64,000 nt of DNA from PWQG01 sp050486205 (GTDB taxonomy: Bacteria > Pseudomonadota > Gammaproteobacteria > Pseudomonadales > Pseudohongiellaceae): the NCBI GenBank assembly GCA_050486205.1, contig JBJHCW010000006.1:186001-250000 (forward strand), given 5' to 3'. A program made the position numbers and the translations under genes. The notes beneath the pieces were generated by a model. That model was not told the DNA's origin. It saw only the letters and a program-made list of their open reading frames with translations, and made no database searches. Within the stretch, counting starts at the first letter, position 1. Each line of letters starts with the position of its first letter. Shown here one piece after another: positions 18,428 through 27,131 of the stretch.

Positions 18428-19410
18428 GCCACCCGGTGATGACTGCGATGGAGAATGAACAGAAACACCGGCACACCGATGATGGCTGTCACCACACCAA
18501 CGGGCAGTTGCTGTGGTGCAATGATGGTGCGAGCAAAGCTGTCTGCGATGACCAGAAAGCTGCCGCCCAACAGCGCCGAGGCCGGCAACAGTATGCGGTG
18601 ATCACGCGCGCCAAGAAGTCGCAGCATGTGTGGAATCACCAGCCCGACAAAGCCCACTGATCCGGCAACGGTCACTGCTGTCGCCGTCAACAATGAGGCA
18701 GCGAAATACAAGACCACCTTCAATCGACCGGTGTTGACCCCCAGGGACATGGCCACCCGTTCGCCCTGCGCCAGCGCATTGAGCGAACGCGCCAGCACCA
18801 GGGTCAGCAGCAGGCCGGCCAGCAGCAGGACAAAGTGGCCAACCCCCACCCGGCTCTGACTCAGGTCCCCCATCAGCCAGAACAGCATGCTTTGCACGGT
18901 GTTGTTGGCTGTGGTGGTCAATAACAGATTGATCACTGCGCCCCAGCCGGCAGACACCACAACGCCGGTGAGCAGCAGCCGCACCGGGCTCCATTGTCCG
19001 CGCAGACTGGCCAGACCAAATACCAGCAAAATGGATAACATGGCACCTGTGAACGCAGCATTGGCAATCCACACACCGGCCAGTCCCAGCAGTATGGCAC
19101 CCAGCGCTCCCACGGCGGCGCCGCCGGAGACGCCGAGAATATAGGGATCCGCCAGTGGGTTGCGCAACAGGACCTGCATCAGCACACCGGCAAGGGCCAG
19201 CATGGCACCGGTGACAAAACCCGACAGTGTGCGTGGAATTCGCAGTTCGCGCAGTATCTGCTGCTCCAGCGTGCTCTCGGTGGCGAACAGATGTTGCATG
19301 GCCGAGGCAGGCGGGATGCTGACACTGCCGCTGAGCAGTGAGAGCAGAAAACTGCCTGTGGCGAGCAGACACAGCCCGCCCAGCAGGAAAAAGTGGTGTC
19401 GCTCGATCAC
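18424..19410 (-). CDS. FecCD-family ABC transporter permease
   Basis: 328 residues with about nine or ten hydrophobic helices. Family motifs include RIPRTLSGFVTGAMLALAG near the N-terminus and GFVGLVIPHMLRLL before the last helices, the FecCD/BtuC contact to the ATPase. It would form the membrane channel for iron-chelate or cobalamin uptake. The start is GTG 19410 (MIERHHFFLL) with no clear ribosome site. The ATPase gene overlaps its end by 4 bases. Confidence 0.93.
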   Translation of the reverse strand: MIERHHFFLLGGLCLLATGSFLLSLLSGSVSIPPASAMQHLFATESTLEQQILRELRIPRTLSGFVTGAMLALAGVLMQVLLRNPLADPYILGVSGGAAVGALGAILLGLAGVWIANAAFTGAMLSILLVFGLASLRGQWSPVRLLLTGVVVSAGWGAVINLLLTTTANNTVQSMLFWLMGDLSQSRVGVGHFVLLLAGLLLTLVLARSLNALAQGERVAMSLGVNTGRLKVVLYFAASLLTATAVTVAGSVGFVGLVIPHMLRLLGARDHRILLPASALLGGSFLVIADSFARTIIAPQQLPVGVVTAIIGVPVFLFILHRSHHRVA

Positions 19411-19428
19411 AGAAGGCCCGCTACACTG

Positions 19429-19449
19429 GATTCAGGGAAACCCTGAATC
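19429..19449. repeat. 9-bp hairpin before the permease gene
   Basis: GATTCAGGG-AAA-CCCTGAATC, a perfect 9-bp inverted repeat in the 75-base gap between the hydrolase stop and the permease start (both on the minus strand). There is no T-run, so it may be a processing or regulatory hairpin, not a standard terminator. Confidence 0.5.
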
Positions 19450-19485
19450 AGAGGTTCCCGGTCAGAGAGCCCGGATTCTACCATA

Positions 19486-21207
19486 TCATCCTGCGGCGAA
19501 TTGTGTGGCCTGCCCGGCCACCACGTACCAGCTGACAAACAGTGCACTGATCAGGGCGCCTGGCAGATAGCTGGCAGTGCGTCGCCAGCAATAGGTGCTG
19601 ATGATGGCCACAATGGTCATCAGGGGTACAAACTGGATCATGATGATGGTGTTCAGTGGTTGTGCTGGTGTCAGCAGTACGCCGCGTGTAAACAGACTGG
19701 CGTATTGCAGCAGCAGGAACAGGGCAAAACCACCCGCCATGATCCCGACGTTGGCCAGATAGCAGGCGCGGACACCTGTGTTGCTCACGGACAATCCGGC
19801 GTGCAGCGCCCGCAGCGCCATCAGGAAGAAAGCCGTAAATGGTATCAGGTATACCAGCATCATCTGGAACTGGGTGGTACTCAGTGCCTTGACCCCGACA
19901 AACCAGAACCGGAAATCCACCTTGAACAGATAGTCCGCAACCAGCACTGCCACATAGGCGCTGGCTACTGTGGCAATTGCAATCAGCACGGATGCACGCA
20001 GCTGGTGCCGGAACGGCACGGCCGATCTGCGCAGCAACATGCCGGGCAGCCACAGGATCAGGCCGGTGATCAGTGCCCAGAACACGATCTGGTTGGTGAT
20101 GGCCTGCGGTTTGAGTGCGGATGCCGGCAGTACGCCGGCGCCCAGGCCCAGCAGTGGATAGAAGGTGAGGACTGGCACTATGGCGCCCGCTGCTGCCAGC
20201 AGCCACCAGACGCCACTGCGATTTTCAAAGGCGTGGCTGGTTGGAGCGCCTTGCAGCGATGCAAAGGCGGGTTGCGGCAACAGGGCCCGGAAGCTGCCAA
20301 GCAGCAACAATACAAAACCGACAAGCGCCATCAGGGTGCCCAGTTCCTTGATGAACCAGATCTGCCCACGAGCAGAATGACCGCCTTCCAGCGTCTGTGA
20401 AAACCAGTCGATGGTGTGGCCGATGGCGGCATGGGACAGGTGATTGCCCGGGTGTGTCACTGGCGGGCTGTGCAGCACGCGGGCGGTACCCGCGTTGATG
20501 TCACCGTAGACCTGACCTTCGGTGATGGCTGTGTTGGTGCCGAACAGTGCCTGCAGCTTCTGGCTTTGTGCCACATCACGCCCGCGTGCCACCTCCCACA
20601 TCATTGGCGCAAATTCATCGTACTGGGAGAACACTACCGATACATTGCGTGGCCACTCGGGTGTGCCCGGTGCCGCAAAACCGCTGCCGGTACTGGATCC
20701 CTGGAGGACAATGGAGCGGTAGGCGTCCGGGTGGGCTGTTGCAGCGGCGAGTACAGTCCAGCCGCCCATGGAGTGACCCTCCAGCCCGATGTTTTGCGGG
20801 TCCACAATGTCCAGGCTGCGAAGGTACTGCAGGGCCGCCGGGCCACCGAAACCGGCGGCAAAGGCCGGTGGATCCGAGTAACCGTGACCACCCTGGTCCA
20901 GCGACAGCACCACGTATCCGCGGCGGGCCAGTTCAATGGCAAAACCTGATTGGACCTCACGTGAATTGATGTAGCCGTGCACAGCAAGCACGGCCGGGGC
21001 TGGTGAACTGCTGCTGGCTGTTGGCGGAATATAAAGCAGGGCGCTCAGTGAGCGGCCCTCTGCGCCGGTGAAACGCAGGTCACGAATGGTGATGTCGCCG
21101 CTGGTCTGGACCAGATGTGCGGTCATTGACCCGGTCAGAATCAATGCCCAGCCGAGCATGAACAGTCGCCAGCGATCAGGCCAGCGCTTTGGTAGGAGCT
21201 TCTGCAT
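19486..21207 (-). CDS. Alpha/beta hydrolase with C-terminal multi-helix membrane domain
   Basis: 573 residues. One N-terminal membrane helix (about 15-33), then an extracytoplasmic alpha/beta-hydrolase domain with the oxyanion region AVLAVHGYINS, YVVLSLDQGGHGYSDPP, and the nucleophile elbow GHSMGG (Ser). From about residue 300 on there are about seven hydrophobic helices. The domain is of the dienelactone-hydrolase/BAAT-like kind; substrate unknown. It lies upstream of the FecCD permease on the same strand, with a hairpin between, so cotranscription is uncertain. The region upstream of the start holds 12-bp imperfect tandem repeats. Confidence 0.82.
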   Translation of the reverse strand: MQKLLPKRWPDRWRLFMLGWALILTGSMTAHLVQTSGDITIRDLRFTGAEGRSLSALLYIPPTASSSSPAPAVLAVHGYINSREVQSGFAIELARRGYVVLSLDQGGHGYSDPPAFAAGFGGPAALQYLRSLDIVDPQNIGLEGHSMGGWTVLAAATAHPDAYRSIVLQGSSTGSGFAAPGTPEWPRNVSVVFSQYDEFAPMMWEVARGRDVAQSQKLQALFGTNTAITEGQVYGDINAGTARVLHSPPVTHPGNHLSHAAIGHTIDWFSQTLEGGHSARGQIWFIKELGTLMALVGFVLLLLGSFRALLPQPAFASLQGAPTSHAFENRSGVWWLLAAAGAIVPVLTFYPLLGLGAGVLPASALKPQAITNQIVFWALITGLILWLPGMLLRRSAVPFRHQLRASVLIAIATVASAYVAVLVADYLFKVDFRFWFVGVKALSTTQFQMMLVYLIPFTAFFLMALRALHAGLSVSNTGVRACYLANVGIMAGGFALFLLLQYASLFTRGVLLTPAQPLNTIIMIQFVPLMTIVAIISTYCWRRTASYLPGALISALFVSWYVVAGQATQFAAG

Positions 21208-21248
21208 GTTCCCGGTCCTGTTTTTTTATTTTTGATATAACAGTTGAT

Positions 21249-21284
21249 GTAACAGTTTCCGTTGCTGTTTCTGTCGCTGTTTCT
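21249..21284. repeat. Three imperfect 12-bp tandem repeats
   Basis: GTAACAGTTTCC, GTTGCTGTTTCT and GTCGCTGTTTCT lie end to end in the 124-base divergent interval between the hydrolase and panE. Related fragments continue on both sides. Read on the minus strand they would encode a Thr/Glu-rich run, but no gene fits it. Confidence 0.7.
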
Positions 21285-21331
21285 TTCACTATTGCTGATG
21301 TTGCGCCAGAGTATGCCATAATCGATACCGG

Positions 21332-22282
21332 ATGAATAAAGACTTTTCCCAAGCATTGAATCCTGATCAACCCTGGTATGTGCTGGGCGCTGGCGCCATG
21401 GGCTGTCTGTGGGGCGCACGCCTGTGGCAGCAGGGGTCGGCGGTCACGCTGATGCTGCGCAATGAACAGGCGCTGGGCGCTTACCGCGAACGCGGTGGTA
21501 TCACGCTCGAGCAATATGGCATGAGCAGTCAATTGATGGTGCCGGCCCAGACCGTGTCCGTTGCCCAGGGGCGTATTCATCGCCTGCTGCTTGCGACCAA
21601 GGCGCAGGACGCGTTGCCGGCATTACAGTCAGTGCGCCATCGCCTGCTGCCGGAAACAGTCATCGTGCTTGTGCAGAATGGTCTGGCAATACACGAGGCC
21701 ATTACCGATGGATATGGTGCCGATCGGGTGGTCTGCCTGAGTACCAGTCACGGGGCCTTCATGGCCAATCCGTTTCACGTTGTTCATGCCGGTTTTGGTC
21801 AGGCCTGGCTTGGCACGCTGGCAGCAACGGGTGACCTGGCACTGTTAAGGTCCGTGCTGAGCCTGTTGCCAGCCCGGTCCATGGCCATCGAGATTGATCC
21901 GGCCATGGCCCGGCGTCTGTGGCTGAAACTGGCGGTGAACTGTGCCATCAACGCATTGACGGTGATTCATGATTGTCGCAACGGTCAATTGCTCACTGAT
22001 GATGCAGCACGCGAGCAGCTGCAGGCGCTGACACGGGAAATCGAGGGGCTGTACGAGCGACTGCCCCAGGCGCCATCGGTGACGCCGCTGTGGCCGCAGG
22101 TTGAGCAGGTGCTGCGGGACACGGCAGAGAACCTGTCGTCAACGCTGCAGGACCATCGCCGGGGTCGCACAACGGAAATCGTTCACCTGAACGGCTATCT
22201 CTGTGAGCTGGCCGAGGCACGCGGGCTGCCGTGCCCGGAGAACCGCCGTGCACTGCAGATGCTGCAGTCGCTGTCGCGCTGA
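21332..22282 (+). CDS. panE: 2-dehydropantoate 2-reductase (PanE/ApbA family)
   Basis: 316 residues. PanE reduces ketopantoate to pantoate with NADPH in pantothenate synthesis. Seen: the Rossmann motif VLGAGAMGCLWGARL (about 17-31), LLATKAQDA with a catalytic-type Lys, VLVQNG, and the C-terminal LKLAVNCAINALTVIHDC with conserved Asn. The overall match is good; some family members have other ketoacid substrates, so the precise reaction is inferred. yajQ follows 93 bases downstream. Confidence 0.9.
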   Translation: MNKDFSQALNPDQPWYVLGAGAMGCLWGARLWQQGSAVTLMLRNEQALGAYRERGGITLEQYGMSSQLMVPAQTVSVAQGRIHRLLLATKAQDALPALQSVRHRLLPETVIVLVQNGLAIHEAITDGYGADRVVCLSTSHGAFMANPFHVVHAGFGQAWLGTLAATGDLALLRSVLSLLPARSMAIEIDPAMARRLWLKLAVNCAINALTVIHDCRNGQLLTDDAAREQLQALTREIEGLYERLPQAPSVTPLWPQVEQVLRDTAENLSSTLQDHRRGRTTEIVHLNGYLCELAEARGLPCPENRRALQMLQSLSR

Positions 22283-22375
22283 TGTACCATTGCCGGTAAT
22301 GCGCTGATCGCAGGCTTGATCAGTGCCTCCCTAATCTTGTGCAGTGCGTTTGTCCAGCGCGTTTGAGGAAACACC

Positions 22376-22858
22376 ATGCCATCCTTTGATATTGTCTCTG
22401 AAGTGGATATGACCGAGGTCCGCAATGCTGTGGATCAGGCCAATCGGGAAGTTGGTACGCGCTTTGATTTCAAGGGTGTTGATGCCAGCTTCGAGCTGGG
22501 TGATTCCAGTGTCACCCTGACCGCCGAATCGGATTTCCAGATCCAGCAGATGATGGACATCCTGCGCGGCAAGCTGGTCAAGCGCAGCGTGGACATCAAG
22601 AGTCTTGAGGAAGGTGATGTTCAGATGTCGGGCAAGAAGGCCATCCAGGTGGTGACCATCCAGCAGGGCATTGATGCCGATCTGGGCAGGAAGATCGTGC
22701 GCATGGTCAAGGACAGCAAGATCAAGGTGCAAACCGCCATCCAGGGTGACAAACTGCGAGTCACCGGTAAAAAGCGGGATGATCTTCAGCAGGTCATTGC
22801 CATGCTGAAAGAGGCCAAGCTCGATATTCCACTGCAATACAACAACTTCCGCGACTGA
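22376..22858 (+). CDS. yajQ: YajQ-family nucleotide-binding protein
   Basis: 160 residues, normal length. The start MPSFDIVSEVDMTEVRNAVDQ and segments TRFDFKGVD, LRGKLVKR and DDLQQVIAMLKE are diagnostic. YajQ proteins bind nucleotides; in Xanthomonas and Pseudomonas the relatives bind cyclic di-GMP and adjust transcription. GAGGAA precedes ATG 22376. The next gene begins 9 bases after the stop. Confidence 0.95.
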   Translation: MPSFDIVSEVDMTEVRNAVDQANREVGTRFDFKGVDASFELGDSSVTLTAESDFQIQQMMDILRGKLVKRSVDIKSLEEGDVQMSGKKAIQVVTIQQGIDADLGRKIVRMVKDSKIKVQTAIQGDKLRVTGKKRDDLQQVIAMLKEAKLDIPLQYNNFRD

Positions 22859-22867
22859 GTCGTCATT

Positions 22868-24295
22868 TTGACCAGCACTTTCAAAGCCAATGTCACATTC
22901 CGGGAATCCCTGATGCAGTTGAGGGACCGGCGCTTTATCGCCATTTTTCTGCTGGGGTTTTCCAGCGGCTTCCCCTGGGTGTTGCACGGCTCGGTACTGA
23001 CCCTCTGGATGCAGTCCTCCGGCCTGTCCCGCTCCGCCATCGGGTTCATTGGTGCGGTGGCCACGGTCTATGCCATCAACTGGATGTGGGCGCCCTTTGT
23101 TGACAAGGCGCGTCTGCCCTGGCTGTACAAACGATTTGGTCAGCGTCGCTCCTGGATTCTGCTGACCCAGTTCATCATTGCCCTGTCCATCCTCTTTCTC
23201 AGCACCACGGATCCGCAGAACAATCTGGCACTGGTCAGCCTGTTTGCCTTCAGTGTGGCCTTGTTCTCCGCGACCCAGGACATTGCGGTGGACGCCTACC
23301 GTATCAATATCTTCAAGCGGGAGGAGATGGACGAGAAGATGCCGTTTGCCGCGGCGGTCACCACCACAGGCTGGTGGGCCGGATACGGCTTCATTGGCGG
23401 CAGTATCGCGCTGGGGCTTGGCGGTGAGACCATCGGGCTGAGCTGGCCGGATGTCTATCGGGTGCTGGCCTTGATGTACATCGGCATCATGATCTGTGTG
23501 ATGCTGGTGCGTGAGCCGGAGGAAGAGCGATCGCTGCCCGGTGTGGTGCCAACCGAAGCGGAAGCCAGGGCGGCAATAAGCGCGCCATTGCTGCGGCGGT
23601 TCTACGTCTGGTTTTCCACTTTTGTGGTGGGGCCGTTCCGCGAGTTCTTCAGTCGCTGCGGCTTCAAGCTGGCGCTGTCCATACTGGTACTGCTGCTCAT
23701 TTTCCGGCTTGGTGATGCCATGCTCGGTCGTATGTCATTGGTGTTTTACGTGGAAGTCGGGTTCAGCCGGGACGAGATTGCCTTCTATTCGAAGTTCTTC
23801 GGTGGCCTGATGACAGCCGTGTTCTGCCTGGTGGGTGCTCTGATCAATACCCGCTTTGGTGTCATGAAAGGCCTGTTTGTGGGGGGTATTGCCATGGGCA
23901 TGGCAAACCTGATGTTTGCCGCCATTGCCATTGTCGGACCCAGTATTCCACTGCTGGTGGCCACACTGGTTGTTGACAATTTCACCACCGCCTTTGCCAC
24001 CGTGGCATTCATTTCCTTCATTTCCTACTTCACCAGTCGAACCTATACCGGTTCGCAGTATGCGCTGATGTCCTCGGTGTCCAACTTCGGGCGTACCACC
24101 CTGGCAGCGGGCAGTGGCGCCATTGTGGATTTCCTGGACGGTGACTGGGTGACGTTCTTTGTCATGACCACGCTGATGGTCATACCGGGACTCATGGTAC
24201 TGTTGTGGATACGCCGTCAGGTGGAGGATTACCAGATTGCCAACGGTGATGCCCCTGCACGCGAGGATGCCCCTGCACGCGAGACAGGTGCCTGA
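22868..24295 (+). CDS. ampG: AmpG-like major facilitator permease
   Basis: 475 residues with about twelve or more hydrophobic helices. The N-terminal LLGFSSGFPWVLHGSVL and MWAPFVDKARLP are the AmpG signature (E. coli: GFASGLPLAL and LWSPLMDR). AmpG imports anhydromuropeptides from the periplasm for wall recycling; AmpD, the next enzyme, is encoded at 11147-11722. Start TTG 22868 is the longest option; ATG 22913 (MQLRDRRF) is closer to known AmpG N-termini and is a real alternative. The C-terminus carries a tandem DAPARE duplication. fxsA follows after one base. Confidence 0.85.
   Translation: MTSTFKANVTFRESLMQLRDRRFIAIFLLGFSSGFPWVLHGSVLTLWMQSSGLSRSAIGFIGAVATVYAINWMWAPFVDKARLPWLYKRFGQRRSWILLTQFIIALSILFLSTTDPQNNLALVSLFAFSVALFSATQDIAVDAYRINIFKREEMDEKMPFAAAVTTTGWWAGYGFIGGSIALGLGGETIGLSWPDVYRVLALMYIGIMICVMLVREPEEERSLPGVVPTEAEARAAISAPLLRRFYVWFSTFVVGPFREFFSRCGFKLALSILVLLLIFRLGDAMLGRMSLVFYVEVGFSRDEIAFYSKFFGGLMTAVFCLVGALINTRFGVMKGLFVGGIAMGMANLMFAAIAIVGPSIPLLVATLVVDNFTTAFATVAFISFISYFTSRTYTGSQYALMSSVSNFGRTTLAAGSGAIVDFLDGDWVTFFVMTTLMVIPGLMVLLWIRRQVEDYQIANGDAPAREDAPARETGA
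24248..24283 (+). repeat. 18-bp perfect tandem duplication in the ampG 3' end
   Basis: GATGCCCCTGCACGCGAG occurs twice with no gap and encodes DAPARE twice near the C-terminus. It keeps the frame, so it looks like a recent slippage event without harm. Confidence 0.9.
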
Positions 24296-24296
24296 T

Positions 24297-24818
24297 ATGA
24301 GATTCCCGCTGATACTTTTTATTGTTGTGCCACTGACCGAACTGCTGCTGTTGTTCGAGGTGGCCGCACGCATTGGCGGCCTCTACACGCTGTTGCTGGT
24401 GGTCACTACTGCCTTTATCGGTGTGACCGTGCTCAAGCGCCAGGGACTGCATACACTGAACCGGGCCAACCTGCGCATGAGCCAGGGACAACTGCCGGCG
24501 CAGGAAATTGTGGAAGGCATGTTGCTGGCCTTTGCCGGCGCACTGCTGCTGACCCCTGGACTGATCACCGATGCCATTGGCTTCACCCTGCTCACGCCAC
24601 CTGCTCGCAGCGCCATCGCGCGCCGCATACTGCGTTCGGGATCGACGTTTTTTGTCGGCGGTATGGGTGGCGGGCCGTTTCGACCTGGTACAGGTCCGGG
24701 GTCCAACCCTGGCGCAGGGCGCACCGGTCATACCGTAGAGGGCGAATACGAGCCCGAGTCCGAGTCCGAGTCCGATTCCCGGCTGGGGCGACGTGATCCC
24801 GATCGTCGCGAGGACTGA
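24297..24818 (+). CDS. fxsA: FxsA-family membrane protein
   Basis: 173 residues from ATG 24297 (MRFPLILFIVVPLTELLLLF), the family start; a longer in-frame version would overlap ampG. Hydrophobic segments cover about residues 3-50 and 75-100. FxsA is an inner-membrane protein whose overproduction relieves phage T7 exclusion by F; its normal role is unknown. The C-terminal tail is glycine-rich, then acidic with ESESESDS and DRRED. It precedes groESL, as in many gammaproteobacteria. Confidence 0.92.
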   Translation: MRFPLILFIVVPLTELLLLFEVAARIGGLYTLLLVVTTAFIGVTVLKRQGLHTLNRANLRMSQGQLPAQEIVEGMLLAFAGALLLTPGLITDAIGFTLLTPPARSAIARRILRSGSTFFVGGMGGGPFRPGTGPGSNPGAGRTGHTVEGEYEPESESESDSRLGRRDPDRRED

Positions 24819-24837
24819 AAAATTTTTCCCCTGCACC

Positions 24838-24865
24838 ATTGAAATCCCGCGGTCCATCCCCACAT
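24838..24865 (+). promoter_or_regulatory. Sigma-32 heat-shock promoter of groESL
   Basis: ATTGAAA, 13 bases, then CCCCACAT, against the sigma-32 consensus CTTGAAA - 11 to 15 - CCCCATNT. It lies about 100 bases before groES. No CIRCE inverted repeat was seen, which agrees with RpoH control in this class. Confidence 0.75.
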
Positions 24866-24965
24866 AGGTCGGCACAAGCGTTGAATGCTCATGCCTGCGC
24901 GGCATCAACAACCGCTCGGGCATCAATAAACCGTAGTAAATACCTAGTTCAGGAGAGTACGAATA

Positions 24966-25256
24966 ATGAAGATTCGACCTTTGCAAGACCGTGTCGTCGT
25001 GCGACGCAAGGAAGAAGAGACCACAACCGCCGGCGGTATCGTGTTGCCGGGTTCGGCTGCCGAGAAGCCTGCCCAGGGTGAAGTGGTTGCGGTGGGTCCG
25101 GGTCGCATTCTGGATAATGGCGAAAAGCGTCCGGTGGACCTCAAGGTTGGCGACACGGTGGTATTTGGCAAGTACGCCAGCAATACCGTCAAGCTGGGCG
25201 ACGAAGAACTGCTGATTCTCAGCGAAAACGAGATCTACGGTGTTATTGAAGGCTGA
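24966..25256 (+). CDS. groES: Co-chaperonin GroES
   Basis: 96 residues. GroES caps the GroEL ring. MKIRPLQDRVVVRRKEEETTT, the mobile loop TTAGGIVLPGSA and the roof region are standard. AGGAGAG is placed before ATG 24966. groEL begins 63 bases after the stop, in the same heat-shock operon. Confidence 0.98.
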   Translation: MKIRPLQDRVVVRRKEEETTTAGGIVLPGSAAEKPAQGEVVAVGPGRILDNGEKRPVDLKVGDTVVFGKYASNTVKLGDEELLILSENEIYGVIEG

Positions 25257-25319
25257 GCCCTGACCGGTACAGATCCCTGATACATCCACGAATTCGAGAA
25301 CATACAGGAATATCTAACA

Positions 25320-26960
25320 ATGGCTAAAGAAGTAAAATTCGGTGATCCCGCCCGTCAGAAACTGCTCAAGGGCGTTAATACACTGGCTGATGCCGTGAAA
25401 GTGACCCTTGGACCCAAGGGCCGAAACGTGGTGCTGGACAAGTCCTTCGGCGCCCCGACCGTGACCAAGGACGGTGTGTCCGTGGCCAAGGAAATCGAGC
25501 TGAAAGACAAGTTCGAGAACATGGGCGCCCAGATGGTCAAGGAAGTGGCTTCCCAGACATCCGATGTGGCCGGTGACGGTACCACTACAGCCACTGTGCT
25601 GGCCCAGTCCATTCTCAACGAAGGCCTGAAGTCGATTGCTGCCGGCATGAACCCGATGGATCTCAAGCGCGGCATCGACAAGGCTGTACGTGCGCTGGTT
25701 GAAGAAATCGGCAAACTGTCCACACCCTGCACCGACTCCAAGGCAATTGCCCAGGTGGGTACCATCTCCGCCAACTCTGACAGCGAAGTTGGTCAGATCA
25801 TAGCCGAGGCCATGGAAAAGGTTGGCAAGGAAGGCGTGATCACGGTTGAAGAAGGTTCCGGTTTCGACAACGAACTGGACGTGGTTGAAGGTATGCAGTT
25901 TGATCGCGGATACCTGTCACCCTACTTCATCAACAACCAGGACAATATGAGCGCCGAGCTCGAAAACCCCTACATCCTGCTGGTCGACAAGAAGATCTCC
26001 AACATCCGCGAACTGCTGCCGCTGCTGGAATCAGTTGCCAAATCCGGTCGTCCGTTGCTGATCATTGCCGAGGATGTGGAAGGTGAAGCGCTGGCCACAC
26101 TGATTGTCAACAATATGCGTGGCATCGTGAAAGTGGCTGCTGCCAAGGCCCCGGGCTTTGGTGATCGTCGCAAGGCCATGCTGGAAGACATTGCCATTCT
26201 CAGTGGTGGTACTGTGATCTCCGAGGAAGTGGGCCTGAGTCTGGAGCACGCAGAGCTGAGCCACCTGGGCAGCGCCAAGAACGTCACCTTGTCCAAGGAA
26301 AACACCACAATTGTTGACGGTGCCGGTGACAAGAAAGCCATCGAAGCCCGTGTTGGCCAGATCCGCAAGCAGATCGAGGACACCTCGTCTGACTACGACA
26401 AGGAAAAACTGCAGGAACGCGTGGCCAAGCTGGCTGGCGGTGTTGCCGTGATCCGTGTTGGTGCTGGCACAGAGATTGAGATGAAAGAGAAGAAAGCCCG
26501 CGTTGAGGATGCCCTGCACTCCACACGCGCTGCTGTTGAAGAAGGTGTGGTGCCCGGTGGTGGTGTTGCCCTGGTCCGCGCTCTGCAGAAAGTAGAGGGT
26601 CTGACCGGTGACAACGAAGACCAGAACGTGGGTATTACCCTGCTGCTGCGTGCGGTGACGTCACCGCTGCGCCAGATTGTCAGCAATGCCGGTGATGAAC
26701 CGTCTGTTGTGCTGGACAAGGTCAAGGCTGGCAAGGGTAACTACGGTTACAACGCTGCCAATGGCGAGTACGTTGACATGGTTGAAGCCGGTATCATCGA
26801 CCCGGCCAAGGTGACCCGCAGCGCGCTGCAGGCTGCCGGCTCCATTGCCGGTCTGATGATCACCACCGAGTGCATGATCAGCGAAATCCCGGAAGAGAAG
26901 TCTTCTGCCCCCGATATGGGCGGCATGGGTGGAATGGGTGGCATGGGCGGCATGATGTAA
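25320..26960 (+). CDS. groEL: Chaperonin GroEL
   Basis: 546 residues. The 14-mer ATPase that folds proteins in the cytoplasm. ATP-site motifs TLGPKGRNVVLDKSFG and GDGTTTATVLA, apical domain, and the C-terminal GGM repeats (DMGGMGGMGGMGGMM) are present. Only copy in the window. AGGAA lies before ATG 25320; a UUCG-loop terminator follows the stop. Confidence 0.99.
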   Translation: MAKEVKFGDPARQKLLKGVNTLADAVKVTLGPKGRNVVLDKSFGAPTVTKDGVSVAKEIELKDKFENMGAQMVKEVASQTSDVAGDGTTTATVLAQSILNEGLKSIAAGMNPMDLKRGIDKAVRALVEEIGKLSTPCTDSKAIAQVGTISANSDSEVGQIIAEAMEKVGKEGVITVEEGSGFDNELDVVEGMQFDRGYLSPYFINNQDNMSAELENPYILLVDKKISNIRELLPLLESVAKSGRPLLIIAEDVEGEALATLIVNNMRGIVKVAAAKAPGFGDRRKAMLEDIAILSGGTVISEEVGLSLEHAELSHLGSAKNVTLSKENTTIVDGAGDKKAIEARVGQIRKQIEDTSSDYDKEKLQERVAKLAGGVAVIRVGAGTEIEMKEKKARVEDALHSTRAAVEEGVVPGGGVALVRALQKVEGLTGDNEDQNVGITLLLRAVTSPLRQIVSNAGDEPSVVLDKVKAGKGNYGYNAANGEYVDMVEAGIIDPAKVTRSALQAAGSIAGLMITTECMISEIPEEKSSAPDMGGMGGMGGMGGMM

Positions 26961-26999
26961 GGCCGGCCACTCTTGCGGACTGTACAGTCCGGCTATCAG

Positions 27000-27027
27000 A
27001 AAAGGAGAGCTTCGGCTCTCCTTTTTT
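27000..27027 (+). terminator. Rho-independent terminator after groEL
   Basis: AAAAGGAGAGC, loop TTCG, GCTCTCCTTTT and more T: an 11-bp stem closed by the stable UUCG tetraloop with a T6 run. Confidence 0.92.
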
Positions 27028-27131
27028 GTGTCTGGCGGTCATGCACTCTCTGGCCAGTGCCCGCCTGTGGTTTACGCGCCGACTGTTGTATATTGTGTGT
27101 CAGGTTCCCCAATCAGCGAGGAAGAGTGACA

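Noticed and set aside
19501..20400. A 299-codon plus-strand frame opposite the membrane hydrolase.
   Set aside because: Gln/His/Gly-rich antisense translation of hydrophobic coding sequence; no signal or motif.
21261..21510. Thr/Glu-rich minus-strand frame covering the 12-bp repeats.
   Set aside because: Its start lies inside panE and it has no ribosome site; it is a repeat translation.
22301..22326. GCGCTGATC/GATCAGTGC inverted repeat before yajQ.
   Set aside because: Only six to nine weak pairs with an 8-base loop and no T-run; not enough to call a terminator or operator.
26973..27131. N-terminal extension of the PQQ dehydrogenase by 53 codons.
   Set aside because: It runs through the groEL terminator and would hide the lipoprotein signal that starts at 27132.
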